DNA of 49,716 nucleotides from Amanita rubescens (lineage: Eukaryota; Basidiomycota; Agaricomycetes; Agaricales; Amanitaceae), in contig WION01000386.1 of the NCBI GenBank assembly GCA_015039365.1, positions 1 to 49,716 of the forward strand, written 5' to 3'. This document shows, one piece after another, positions 10,572-22,994 of this stretch. The position numbers and the translations under genes are program-made. Position 1 is the stretch's first letter. The number at the start of each line of letters is the position of its first letter. Below the pieces are notes generated by a model. The model was not told the origin of the DNA. It did not search any database and was given only the letters and a program-made list of their open reading frames with translations.

Positions 10572-13500
10572 ATGGACGAGAGAAAACCTCTTCCCGACTT
10601 ACCACCGCACGCCAACCTAGTAACCCTCTCCAATGATGCCCGGAATCACCGCACACGCTTCATACGTCATATCTTATCAGAACTTGACGACCCTGGTCTT
10701 GACAGACGTCTCACTGACTGGACGCGCGCTATAGAAGACGCTCTCGACGATTTGGGCCAGTATATTGACCGTGAAGAATGGCTGGCGGGGTTCAGGAGAA
10801 GGAAGGAAACCTCGAGGCAGGCACCGAATCGTCATGATGCTCCACCTGGTTCGATGAAGGAGAAATCGGAGGGCCATCATCATAACCATCACCCGCTCCT
10901 GAAGGGAAATTCTGACACCTCCGCTTCTGCCTCGTGGACGACCATATCCTCGCACAGTGCCAAAGGGTCGTCCTCGGATGGGGCCTCTTCAAACCAGGAT
11001 GAGAAGACGCATGTGTTGACACAGATGCAAAAGTTGGCGTCGTTGCCTGACTTGCCATCCCCGAATCCTGTCATTAACCATCTCGTACTGTGCGCAGCGC
11101 CGGTTGGGACGCACGTGTCTGGTGTGTCGGAAGCTGGAGCGTTGCGTAGTCCCGGGCCTCAAGTTGGATGTGTCTTCACGCCTTCGGTGTTTTCCAATGC
11201 GGATGCTCCGCCAAGTGCCGCCACGATTCTGTATGGTTTGGACGATTGGGAGGGTGAGCGGTTCTATTGTTTTTGCGCTATGCTTGCTGACTCAGAGACT
11301 ACTACAGCGGCCGTGGCTTTGTCGGAGCGGACACAATTGCGCGTCGTTGGAGGGACTTTTGTCCTGATTGGAGCTACGTCCGCGCCACAACATCGACTGC
11401 TCATCCCTGTTCTACGCGCAGCGATATACATGCATTTGGCTCTTATTCTAGAGCAACATCTTCTCGTTGATTCGAATGTTCACCTCAAATACCCTCGACC
11501 CAAGCGCGAAACTCACTATCCCTCTGAATCCCAACTCGTACCAGCAGCACCCAAGTCGCCCGACTCGGCACCCAAAACGCAACGCGGATCCGGTATTCGA
11601 TCTACCTTATTTAATCTGTTCTCAAAGAGGACGCTTGTTCATCGTTCAAGTACCATCAGCTCCGTTGCTGACTATCCCAGTTCGATGGCGCTAAGCCGTA
11701 ATCGCACCCTTCACTTTCCAAGAAAGGGTGGAGACGAATCACCACGTTCTTCTCTAGACTCGATCGGAGAGCGCATTCGTCGATTCTCTATACGAGGCGA
11801 CACACATATACCCGCAAAGCCCAGAAAACCCGCGGAAGACCCAAACAAGCCTTTCTCTACGGCAGTTTTACGAATCGAGAATAGCAAAAGTCTTTTATCG
11901 ACATCGTTTGACGTGTCCTTTCCTCCGCCGGAGATCCTACTCAACCTTGCTCAGTATGAAGAACAAGACTCTGCGCGACGTTCGCGAGGCAAGGAGCGAT
12001 GCGCTTTGACGACGTTGCTCGGTTGGGATCCAAGGGATTGTACGGGAAAGGGGATGTCAGGCCTTCTCGGGTTCGTCCGTCATCAATCTTTATCGGTCCT
12101 CGTCAGTCGACATGTACCCAAAAATTCACCGGCGGGCGATGAGGGGTCGAGCGCAAAGCCTCTTCGTTTGTCCTGCGGACGACCGAGGTGGAAGACGTTT
12201 TCGTACTACGCAAAGGGGTCCCAACGTGATCATACGCTTGGGGAGGTGATTGTCGATTTTTCGTCGATTTTTTCCCTGGCGTGTGATGAGCCGGGGTGTA
12301 CGGCCAAGTGCGGAGAGCATCAGATAAAGTTTACGCATGGGAAGGCGTGTGTTGAGGTTAGTGTTAGTCCGAAAACGCAAGATCAGGGTCAGGAAAGTAA
12401 AGGAGGCGTTTTGATGTGGAATTCGTGCGTCGTTTGTGGGTCCAAATCAAATCCGAAGGAAATGAGTCACGGAACATAGTAAGTTTGCCTTTTTTGCTTT
12501 GTTCGGATGCTTATTTCCTCGTTTGTTAGCCTATTGTCGTTTGCAAAGTATCTCGAGTTGTTGATATATTCGACGGCTATACATTCATCTTCCATATGTG
12601 AACACACAATGCGTAGCTTTCCCGACGAGTCGGACCCAAACTTTCAATTCAACCTCCTCAGACATTTCTCAACTGATACCTGCAATGTCACATTTTCGCT
12701 AGCAGAAGAACGGGATATATTCCAGCTGCATCTTCCGAGGCTTCAAATTTGCCGTACGAGGGACAAGATCAATCATCCCATGTGTCCGGAAAACTGTCAA
12801 GGATCAAGCCAAGCGGATGAGGAGCGATCCGTGCTTCGTCATCAGATCAGAGCTTACTGGGAAGCAGTTTCCGATCATCTTGATAAAATTGTGAGTGTTT
12901 TTATGCTCCGTTTACCGCCTGTTCATTTGGAGTAGGAAGCACTTTTGACTGGGCCGAGTTCCGAAGCCATCAAAAAGGCTCTGCCGCGTTTGCCCTCTGT
13001 AATGGATGACGTATATGAAGAGATTGTGGCTCCGCAACCGCCGACTGTGTCAACGTATTGGACGGCTGCTACCGACGCAAGCTCTTCTCTATCAAACTCG
13101 AACTTGGCGGACCCCGTCATTGTTCGCGTCAGTCGCGCAGAGGACGTGCCTGAATCACCTGCGGCTCAGGGTGATCCTCATTCTCTACTTTTATCGATGC
13201 GGTACTCGTTTCAGCGCATCGAACAGTCGTTGTATGCGCAGCTTTCGCGTACGGAGATTGGTTTGTTGAACGATGTCCGATGGGCGTTCCTAGCGGCAGG
13301 ACGTGGTGCACAAAAACGAATTGCAGCGTGGAAGAAGAAGCATGTGTTGCTGCTGCTGCAGGAGGCGATTGGGGAGTTGAACGCGCCGGAGCCTGAGTGG
13401 TGGGATAAGAAATGTCATCCATTGCCCGGGGGAAATGTTGTTATTCAAGAAGAGGATTGGGGGAGTATCATTGCGTTTACGTTGAGGTGTGTTTATCCTT

Positions 13501-15574
13501 GGTTTTTTTAGGTTGTTTTCGATTCTGATTGTCGCGTTAGCTCCTCTGATTTTCTTCACGAACTATCTAATATATCATTCAATCGGTCGACATCTGCCAC
13601 GAGTGTCCCGACAACAAGTTCAGGTTCAGAGTCTACCTCCTCACCGCCCCCTTCGACCCCACCTCCCGGTTTGGCTAGTACGACGAAAGGCTACAAGTTC
13701 TTTTCAAACTCTACTCAAGCGCAACAGCCTGACCCTGACAAGGATGATGCCGTTTGGCGCGAGTCTGACACTTACGCTGCGGTTGTGACGCGTAAGGAGG
13801 ATTCCAGGGATTCTGCGTCATTACTTTCGATACGCGATATGCTACGGTCCAGGATGCCTGCGGAGCTTGGATCGTCCGGTTCTAGGACTGCACCCCTGAT
13901 GACGCCGCCCTCGGCGTGGGCAAAGCCTGATGTGCGGCTGAGCATGGAGGCTGCAGGTGGGGAAGTCACTGGGCTTCCGGATACCGTGGAGTCAGCGGGT
14001 AAGATCCTTCAGGAGCTCGAAGCCTTCCCTTTGGTGGAGACGCCCAAGCAGGAAACCGCGAGCTTGTCGAGTTCGACTGGACGTGCTGCCGGTAGTAGGA
14101 TACCGCCTTCGAGGGGGTCAACCGTGAGCGATGTCACGGTCAGCATGCATTCGCTTTCCCTGCTTCCGTCTGATCTTCTGCCCAAGGAACGTCCGGCTTT
14201 GATGCAGGGATCGACGCCTCAGATTCCTGAGCGGGGAAAGAGCCCACCATCGTTGGCGAATACGTTTACAAGCAGTTTGAATTATGCGTTGCGGTTGATG
14301 TCGAGTGGGCAGCCTGTGCCAAGAGGCGTCGGGCACTCGGCAAAGTCTTATCATGGATTGCTTCTTGCGGATGGCTGTGTGATTGACGAACGGCCTCATA
14401 TCAAGTATGAAGCCATGGTGGGGAAGCATCTCAAGATCTCATGTACGGTGTATTATGCCAAGCAATTTGACTTGCTCAGGAAGAAGTGTGGCGTTGATGA
14501 TGTTTTTGTCAAGAGTTTGTCGAGGAGCAGTAATTGGCAGGCGGAGGGGGGGAAGAGCAAAGCCCATTTTTGGAAGACGAGTGACGATCGGTTTATCATT
14601 AAGACGCTGGTCAATGCCTGGAACGTGTATGATTTGTGCGTTTGGTTTTTCGTTAAAATTTTGTTGCTAATTGGTTGTCACTTTAGACATGTTTTGCAAG
14701 AGGTCGCGCCGGCGTGTTTTCAATACGTCGAGTCGACAGCGTCAAGACCGACGGTTTTGGTAAAGTTGCTTGGGTATTATACTATCGAAGTGAAGAACCA
14801 AGAGTCGGGGGTGAACCATGGCAGGATCGATTTAGTGGTTATGGAAAACCTGTTTTATGATCGGAAAGTGGACAAGACGTTTGATTTGAAGGGGATTCAA
14901 GGACGGAAGGTGAAGCCTACTGCGAACGATTCGCTTGATGGGCGTCGGAAGCAGACGCTTTTTGATGGTGAATGGATCGAAGGTGAGTCGTCAGCGGTCA
15001 TCTGATATTTAGATTCTCAAATATATGCGTTCGTTAGGGCAACAAAAAACGTTGATGCTTGTTCGTCCCGAGTCAAAAAAGGTTTTGAGGGAGGCTGTGA
15101 GGAACGATGCAGATTTCTTGGCCAAGATGAATATCATGGATTATTCGTAAGTGTGGTCCAGGTCTTGGATGAGTGTTAATGTTGATCTTCAATAGACTTT
15201 TGCTTGGAATTGACGTTGAAAGCAAGCATATAACGTGCGGACTCGTTGATACGATAGGTAGGTTGCGGATCTGGAATCACAACAGATCCTTGAACGATTT
15301 TGGGCTTATAGGGAGTTATACCCTTGCGAAGACGTTGGAGTACAAGGCGAAGCATGGTCTCCATTCGACCAAGGATGTCACTGTCATACCGCCGGCAGAG
15401 TACGAAGAGCGGTTCGTCAATGCTCTAGAGGGGTATTTTGTTGCCTGTCCTGGTGGGTACCGCGTCTATCCCCTCTTCACGAATCTAATGGTATCATGCG
15501 CAGACAAATGGTCAAAACCGCTCGACGAGGGCAGGGTTCCTAGCAGTGTCGATCAGCTGCCTAGTGTGTTCTAG
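10572..15574 (+). CDS. 1-phosphatidylinositol-3-phosphate 5-kinase, Fab1/PIKfyve type without FYVE domain
   Basis: The enzyme should convert PI3P to PI(3,5)P2 on endosomes or vacuoles. The model has nine exons: 10572-12478, 12530-12890, 12936-13486, 13541-14635, 14687-14982, 15038-15146, 15196-15257, 15312-15452 and 15504-15574 (1530 aa, all phases agree). There is no FYVE zinc finger at the N-terminus. A CCT-chaperonin-like segment starts near residue 165 (NHLVLCAAPVG, then RTQLRVVGGTFVLIG). The Cys-rich CCR segment follows (CVVCGS, then SFAKYLELLIYS near 640). The PIPK domain fills the last ~380 residues: FIIKTL (ATP lysine), FDLKGIQGRKV, MNIMDYSLLLGID and VDTIGSYTLAKTLE. FDLKG and MDYSLL are the expected catalytic and substrate-loop motifs, so the kinase looks active. 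The linker regions are Ser-rich and low complexity. FYVE-less Fab1 forms exist in plants; here membrane targeting would need another domain or partner. Confidence 0.9.
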
Positions 15575-15850
15575 AATTATAGATTCGGGGTTTTTTCTTC
15601 TTCTTGGGCATGTTCTCACTTGCACTGTATAATGCGCAGGCTCTTTGTTCTTTTTGCTTAGTATATCTGTAGTCCATAGCATAAGGGTGTGGCCGAGTAA
15701 TCACTAACCGACCGCGATCGCGTTTGTGACGTGACAACAACGCGTCTTTCTTTTGACTACATTCTCTCAGTGTATCTTGGCGTCGCTCTTTTACTACTTT
15801 CAACTCTGAACTGGGATTCTCGACCTTCTCTGTTCCTTTTGGTGAAGACA

Positions 15851-18573
15851 ATGGTGATCTCGAATTGCTACAAGCCTTTCTATCTGATAAACGAAAGCCC
15901 CGCTTCCTCGACGAGCACTCTGGTCCTTCGAACTCCCGGTTTCGATACATCGGAATATACTTACAATAACGGTAATGAGGACGCGCTTGCGGCTCTGGAA
16001 TACGACGCCTCTATATACTTTGCTGCCACGACTCCTTCTAGTCCATATATGCGCTCGCCTGGACATTCCAGCCCTCATGCTCTAGTCCAAGACTCTGGTA
16101 TACCCGACTGTCCTCCGGAATCTTCGTCTCCTTTGACTTCATCTCCGCCCTCTGATTGTTCTTATTTCGTTCCCGTGACACTTGCAAGAAGTGATTCCGG
16201 GACATCGACTTCGGCTTCGAGTGAGGGTAGTGGCTTAGCTGAGCATCCCGGCGCGTTGGACGAATGGTACCGGAATTATTCTCCGATTTTCCGCGAAAGA
16301 GAAGACCCAACGTTCGGCGCTATGGATGGATTCGCTAGTGGACTTTATGATCGCTTGTTGGTTGTTGCGCGCGAACGCGAGGCCGCTGAATCCAACTTGA
16401 TGAATGACGATGGTTCTTGCTCTGGATCTTCTAGCGGATCATACTATATCTCTTCTCGTACTGCTTCGTCAACGACGGTTACCAGCTTGGCAACTACTAA
16501 CTTGAATGCGCAAATCCAAATACCCCTGGACTCGGAATCGCGCCCTCAAACTCGGGATAATTATATCAATGACAACTATTCCGGATCGGATCTTGATACC
16601 CCGTCCTTTGCTTCACCTTCTATTTCGGAAAATATTACGCCTCCTGGACAACGCAAAAGATCGAGAGAAAATGTTGGCACTCGTCTGGACGGCGTTGCCA
16701 GTGACAGTTTGAAGTCACGGTAAGCATAATTTCATTGCTATATGCGCAGTTTCTGAGACGGAAACGTCGTTGAGACCACCTCCTGCGGCCGAATACTCAA
16801 CGATTGAGCGTCAACCTCAATGTAGGCTCATCTGGCGCGCAGAATCATTCCAAATGATTCAAAAACAGCGACAGGCGCAAGAAGAGTGGGAAAAGGAAGC
16901 TCCTCCGCTAAAGCGACAAAAAGCGAATAGTTACGATCACCGTCAGCAGTTTGCGTCGAAACCGGCTAGCGTCCGTCGAGCGGCATCCCTCAAATTCGAC
17001 TATGAATTTGACGCCAGATCCGAATTATCGTACTGTGACGAGGAGCTAGTGCCTACGGAACCTGCAACGCCTGTTGCTGGTACTTCCCCTTGCTCTGAAC
17101 GATCGTTCCTTGCGTATGGGGTTCCCATAATTGCTCCGCCGCCCGACCACTGTTGCAAGCTTACCCGTCAGCTCTGAGACTGCGGCGAAAATCAGGCTCC
17201 AGCGCCTCCTAGAGAGAGAATTTTCATTGAGGCAGGAAGACGGATTGGGCGTTCCTGATGTTTGTCGGCAAGAGGCAGATCTAGCAGCGACGCGGCAGCG
17301 CGATCGGAATCAAAACCTAGGATTCACGCAAAAGGATCTATGGGAGGAACTCCTAACAATTGGTCAGGTACTCAGAGAAGACGTCGTTGACTGGCTGTTA
17401 AACGTAGGCGGCAGGTCAAGCTAGTGCTTTGTTTCACTCACGTGCTTTACAGGTATTACCACACGAACGGCGAAGCCTGGCATCGGCTACTCCAGGCAGT
17501 TCCTTCGATTCATCAACTTCATGCAGTTCCAGTTCGTCTTCCAATGGCGCAGATCTCCTTGACGAACTTTCCAGCTCTCCTGAAACACGCTTTCATGCTG
17601 TCTATGTTTTTCTCCGCTGCTTTTATCGCATTATGTCAGATGAATCAAATATCGAACAGGTTACCCTTAGCGACGGGACGAGGTTTTTAAGAAGGATTAG
17701 CGGAAGATTCTGGTGGCGGACGTCAAGCAAGTATGGATGAGGAAGGCAGGAAGTTGATGATTTGGGATATAGCTGTCGGATCGCTAGCGTTGAGCGTCAA
17801 GGTATTCTGTCTGAATTCGTTATTCGTGATCCAAGATTCAACATATGCGTCAGCTTCATCGTGACTTTCTAGAACCCCTTTCTCCTGTGTTTGCACGGGA
17901 ATATCAAGACTTAGCTCCGCATCGTTTATCATTTAGTGATTTGGAGGTATGTCTTTGATATCGTGGTCTGTTTCTTCCTAGTGACGTTCCCTGATAGAAT
18001 GCCCAATGGGATATTCTTACAGTGTTGTCCCTATAGTCTCGGGACGACGCCGCAACCCATACTGGACAATCTGCTGGCTAGCACTCCCTGCGTTACGGCA
18101 GCTATTGGATTACGAAGGTGGCTGGAATTGCGCTTTGAAAGAGACGTGGCTTCTGCTGTTCGAAGCTATTTCAGGCAAGTAAAGCGGCGCATTTCTCACT
18201 TGAATATATATCGTTTGCATCAGAACCGGACGCGTTGCAGTACCCTCTCTCACTGCTCACCGTTGCGTGTCTAGTGGAAGGCATCCTTGCCGCTTTGATC
18301 CAGAAACGTAACTATATGGTGAAATGGAGAAGGTCCGTCTTGGAGCGGAAGGCTCGAGAAGGCTCGTACGTTAAGAAGAAGAGGCAAAAAACAGTCCAGC
18401 GAATTGAACAGTCGGCAGAGGGGGTTATTCATGATATACAGGCAGTCGTTGGAATATCGGATGTGAGTAACGAAACCGCAGATGGATTTCGCTTAGAAGT
18501 GATCTCCAGGTGCGTCTACGGGAATGTAGGTTATGGTTGGGGCGCATACATGAAGGCAAGATCTGAGATCTGA
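15851..18573 (+). CDS. Cyclin-box domain protein
   Basis: The ATG at 15851 opens a Ser/Thr-rich N-terminal half of about 400 residues. Proposed exons run 15851-16719 (or to 16700), about 16775-17113, 17160-17403, 17453-17659, then further exons to 18573. The second half contains DLWEELLTIGQVLREDVVDWLL, the N-terminal helix of a cyclin box. FHAVYVFLRCFYRI and IWDIAVGSLALSVK follow, then LHRDFLEPLSPVFAREY and YSLGTTPQPILDNLL. These match cyclin-like proteins of agaricomycetes, presumed to bind a cyclin-dependent kinase. The C-terminal tail is basic (SYVKKKRQKTVQR). Two junctions are doubtful: at 17660-17741, and near 18030 where NAQWDILTVLS and YSLGTTPQ lie in different frames. A longer intron ending at 18022 would keep the frame but delete conserved sequence. 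The gene may therefore be damaged or mis-sequenced. Confidence 0.65.
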
Positions 18574-19453
18574 GCGGTTCGAAAGGCACGTCTTTCGTTT
18601 TTCGGGTGCTTGTCTGTTCCTGTATTATAATGCAAGCAAAATGAGAAGTCGTCCCTTGTACACACGACGTGAATAATTTAATTTGAGGTTGGCATATAAG
18701 CGCAGGCACTGAGCGGCGTAATGTAATGATTGTTGGAAAAGCTTAGTCTGATTTCCGTCAACGAAACAAACTATCTCATGCCCACCAACTCTAAAGAGAC
18801 AGGTAGCGGTGAATGGGTCTATGAGGCTCGACAGGAGCTTCCAAGTTAGTAGGGGGAATTTTGATTTTCTGCAGATTATGAAGTAAGCTGTGGGGATCAC
18901 TGGCATGGGATTTCTTTCTCGAGTGGGATTTGAAACTTAATGAATGTAGACTGATCTGAGCAAAGAACTTGACATGTAAGCACAAACAAGGCAGAAAAGG
19001 CAGAATTAAATGTTAACTAGAGTATGGGTGCTGAAGTATGAGAGATAAGTTGTGAAGATACTGGCATCATCTTGGTACTGGCAGTCCTGGTGCAGCCTGG
19101 AAACCAAATCTGTTGATTACACTGTGACTCATACAACTATAACTCCACCTTGAAGTTGTGCCAGCAGCAGCCATGCCATTACAAAGAAGACTTTGGTTTT
19201 CTTAGACTAAGTTAGAGTTTAAAAGTCCAGTTGAGTTGACAACCAGGTGACCAGGTGGTATACAAGGGATGCAGCAGGGTGTGGGAGGGTACAGTGGGGC
19301 ACAGTTGGGTGGTGGGAGGGTGAGGGATGGGGTAGCCACCATGCTGTAGTGCCAGGTCAGCACACTATCAACAGCTGCCATCAAGAGGACAGATAGATTT
19401 GGAGATTTCAATTTGCTCAAGTCTCACTTACATCCTATACATATGTATGTATA
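18574..19453. other. Intergenic region, no gene seen
   Basis: This lies between the convergent cyclin and NB-ARC/TPR genes. Composition shifts towards AT at about 19000. A G-rich patch with repeated GGTGGGAGGG-like strings lies at 19285-19330. No coding or RNA feature was recognised. Confidence 0.5.
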
Positions 19454-22400
19454 TCATGATGTATCTGCTACACAACACCCAACCTTTCTCCACATATTTT
19501 TGAACCATTGAGTCCTAAAATTAAGCCTGGGCTGGGCAATCTCTTCAATATCTGGTTGAGAATGGGAAAGCTGCAATTAAATAAAAGGATTGGGCTCACA
19601 TGCCAATTGAAATAAGTCTGTGTAACTTACCAAGGGTATCATTTCTGGGCTTTGCCTGTTCTGTGTTTCCTCAGGCTGAAAAAGACTTTCTAATTTATTC
19701 TGGTAGTGAAGTGTAATTGGATGTTGAAGTCCCATGATTTGTTCCATTGTCTTGACAGTTTCAGATAGCAGAGACTTTGCTTCATCCCATTTTCCCTGGC
19801 CTTGGTATATCATTGCCAAACTGGCTATCCCAGAAAGAGTATCTGGATGGTTTGGTCCAAGCTTTACTTTTCGTGAATTCACTACATCCACCAGTAGATT
19901 CTCTGACTCATTCCACCTTTCCTGATCACAATAGGTTAGAGCCAAATTGCCCATGCTTGTGAGAGTGTCTGGATGGTCTGACCCAAGCTTTGCTTTTTTT
20001 CCATTCATCACATTTATCTCCAGTTTCTCTGCCTCATCCAACCTTCCCTGTTCACTGTATGTAGATGCCAAATTTCCCATGCTCCTCAAAGTGTCAGGGT
20101 GGTCTAATCCAAGCTTCAATTTGGTAGTGTTCATAACTTCTGCTTGCAGCTCCTCTGCCTCATTCCACCTTTTCTGATGCCAATATGTGGATCCCAAATT
20201 TTCCATGATTGCAAGAGTGTCATGGTGGTCTGATCCAAGAGTTGCTTTTGCAGTGTGCATTGATTCTATCTGTAACTGCTCTGCCTCTTTCCACTTTCCC
20301 TGCCTACTGTATGTCATTGCCAAATTGTTAATGCCCCTGAGTGTGTCTAGGTGGTCTAATCCAAGCTTTTCCTTCTTTGCATTTACCACCTCCACCTCAA
20401 GCTTCTCTGCCTCATCCCATTTACCCTGATAACTATATATCAATGCCAAATTGCCTATGCTCCTAAGAGTTTCTGGGTGGTCTGATCCAAACTTTAATTT
20501 TGCAGCATTCATTGCTTCTGCCTGCAAATTCTCTGCCTCATCCCACCTTCCCATCCCCACATATGTCATGGCCAAATTTCCCATGCCAATCAATGTGGCT
20601 GGGTGATCAATTCCAAGCTCTGCCTTAGCTATATTTATCACATCCACTTGAAGCCTCTCTGCCTCATCCCACCTCCCCTGAATTTCATATGTGGATGCCA
20701 AGTTGCCCATGTTTATGAGGGTGTCAAGATGGCCTGGTCCAAGCTGTGCTTTTGTGGAGTTCATTGCATCCACTTGAAGCTTTTCTGCCTCATCCCATTT
20801 TCCTTGATTACTATAGATCATTGCCAAAACACCCATGCTGATGAGAGTTTCTGGGTGATCTGGTCCAAGCCTTTCTTTTCTTACACCCATCACATCTATT
20901 GCTAAGCTCTCTGCCTCATCCCACCTTCCCATGTTCAAGTATGTGGATGCTAAATTTCCCATGCTTCTAAGAGTGTCTGGGTGGCCTGACCCAAGTTTAG
21001 CTCTTGTAGCATTCGTCACATATACCTGCAGTTTCTCTGCATCATCCCATTTTCCCTGACTTGTATATGTGCTTGCCAAATTACCCATACTCTTGAGAGT
21101 CTCTGGGTGGTCTGATCCAAGTCTTTCTTTTTTTGCATTCATCACCTCCAACTCCACCACCTCAGCTTCACCCCACCGTCCCTGATCACTATATGTGACA
21201 GCCAAATTGCCCATAGTGGTATAATAATCTGGATGCTCTGACCCCAACCCTGATTTGATTCTATTCAGTACATCTTTGTCCAGCTTTTCTGCCTCATCCA
21301 ATCTTCCCATGTTCCTATATGCATATGCTAAATTACCCATGCTAATGAGAGTGTGATGGTGGTCATATCCCAGCCTTGTTTTTCTTTGATCAACTGTTAC
21401 CAATAATAGCTTTTCCATTTCAATCCAACTACCAATGTGATGAAAGACAAGTGTAAAACTGTCATAATCATCAGCATAGTAGATGTTTTTCAATCCCAGT
21501 TCTGATGCATACAAAGAATTTGATCTGATGTGTGGTGCAAGCAGTTTACAGAATGCATAGATATCCAAATCCTTGTCAGGAACTATTGAACAGGATAACA
21601 ATGCTCTTGCTGTGTGACAAAAGTCTGTAGTCACAGTTTTTGGTATCCTATGCCTGCTCCAGTTATGTACCATTAGGTGCAATGAATATAGATGATTATG
21701 GCTTTTGATCAAAGAAAATGAGAGTAAGACTTGAATGCCATCCAGGAATTGGATGTGATCCCATTCCCTTTCTTCATTTAAAAACAAAGTCTGGAAGTCT
21801 AGCCACTTCACTGACAATGGAAATCCTGGTTTGCTTTCTTCATCAATATTCCTCCTTATGTAGTTCTGAGCTGCATTTCCAAATAATTCTTCTGGGATAT
21901 TGGTGTGATCCAGAAATGAGAAGATCCTCAACAGTTTAATAGCACTTTGTGCTGCCAGACCATGTCTCTTATCCTTTGCAGCCATGTGCTCGATCGTTTG
22001 CATGGACACATCCCATGTCCCATATGTAGATGTTCCATAATCAGATGCACCTTTGAACCCAGTGTCAGACATTAGGGGTTCCTTACATTTTATATACAAT
22101 TCCAGATAATCATCAATGTTGCAATTACAGCTTTGCATGTATGCTCCTGCTTGGTCAATAGCAAGTGGAATCCCACCCAAATTTGACACAAGTTTCCCAG
22201 CCAAATTATTGATGTGGTCAGATGAGCTGTTAAGCATAGCTGACTCCAAAAGCAAAGAAACAGCCTCTTCATCCATCATACAAGAGACTTCCATTGAATC
22301 CTTCTTTGATGCCATTCTCTTCATCCCCACATTCCTGCTTGTTATCAGAATATTTCCTCCATTGCCTGGTGGGAGGAACTTGTCAACTACTGAATAATGT

Positions 22401-22994
22401 CCATCTGCACCATCATACACTAAAATCCAGTTTGTTCTTTGAGAAATCCAATGGAGAGCATCCCTAGCTGAATGTTTCATCTCTGCTGAAGGAATGTATG
22501 CCTGAGCAATCTGCATGAGCCCAAGTTCAACACTACTCTCTGAAGAAGCATCAATCCAGAATATGTCAGAAAACCTTTGAAAATTGTTTTATTTCAGGGT
22601 AACCATGATATTATTGATAACTCACATATCAGCATTTTGTTCAACAAATTTAAGGCAAATTTGAGTCTTGCCAATACCTCCTAGGCCATGCAATAGGAAT
22701 GACTTCCTCTGTCCTCCAACAGGAGAACTAAAATAGGTTTTCAGCCTCCCCAGATATTCATTGCGACCTGTGAAGAAAGTGCTTGAAAGTTTCATGGGAG
22801 GTAAAGGTGGCAGATCAACATCAGAAGAGGTCAAGAGCTGGTAGTTGACCTATAGATCAGCATACATAATTAACATGTATAACAGAAAGATGCTTGAAAT
22901 TGACAACCTCTATAAATCGGCCATCTATCACAATGACATTCTGAGCCCCAGAAAAAATGCCAGTATTCAAAATCTGAGGAGGATCTGCTGACAT
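19454..22994 (-). CDS. NB-ARC/TPR protein (fungal NLR-like)
   Basis: Exons are complement of 19454-19570, 19631-22574, 22626-22849 and 22908-22994 (1123 aa, in frame). The last intron has a perfect GTAAGT donor and TTGCAG acceptor; reading through it gives a slightly shorter end at 19577. The N-terminus (SGAQNVIVIDGRF) is short with no separate effector domain. The NB-ARC part begins with FFTGRNEYLGRL and the P-loop LLHGLGGIGKTQ (about residues 82-93). The Walker-B-like strand WILVYDGAD, ILITSRN and GGIPLAIDQAGAYM (the GLPL-like motif) follow. From about residue 512 come thirteen kinesin-light-chain-type TPR units of exactly 42 residues each. Fungal NB-ARC/TPR proteins are candidate sensors in self/non-self recognition; the trigger is unknown. 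The gene is AT-rich compared with its sur­roundings. Confidence 0.88.
19712..21349 (-). repeat. Thirteen tandem 126-bp TPR-coding units
   Basis: The units run end to end with no indels: 13 x 126 = 1638 bases, matching the span between the first and last unit boundary. Each encodes a 42-residue TPR of the general form MGNLAxTYxxQGRWDEAE followed by a helix and LGxDHPxTL. Units differ mainly at surface positions such as the residues after Y, the segment after AEKL, and the residues before LG. Confidence 0.92.

Noticed and set aside
19734..20905. Short plus-strand open frames recurring every 126 bases
   Set aside because: They are antisense images of the TPR repeat array.
19712..21349. Tandem repeats as a CRISPR array
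   Set aside because: The repeats are contiguous 126-bp coding units without unique spacers, in a eukaryotic context.
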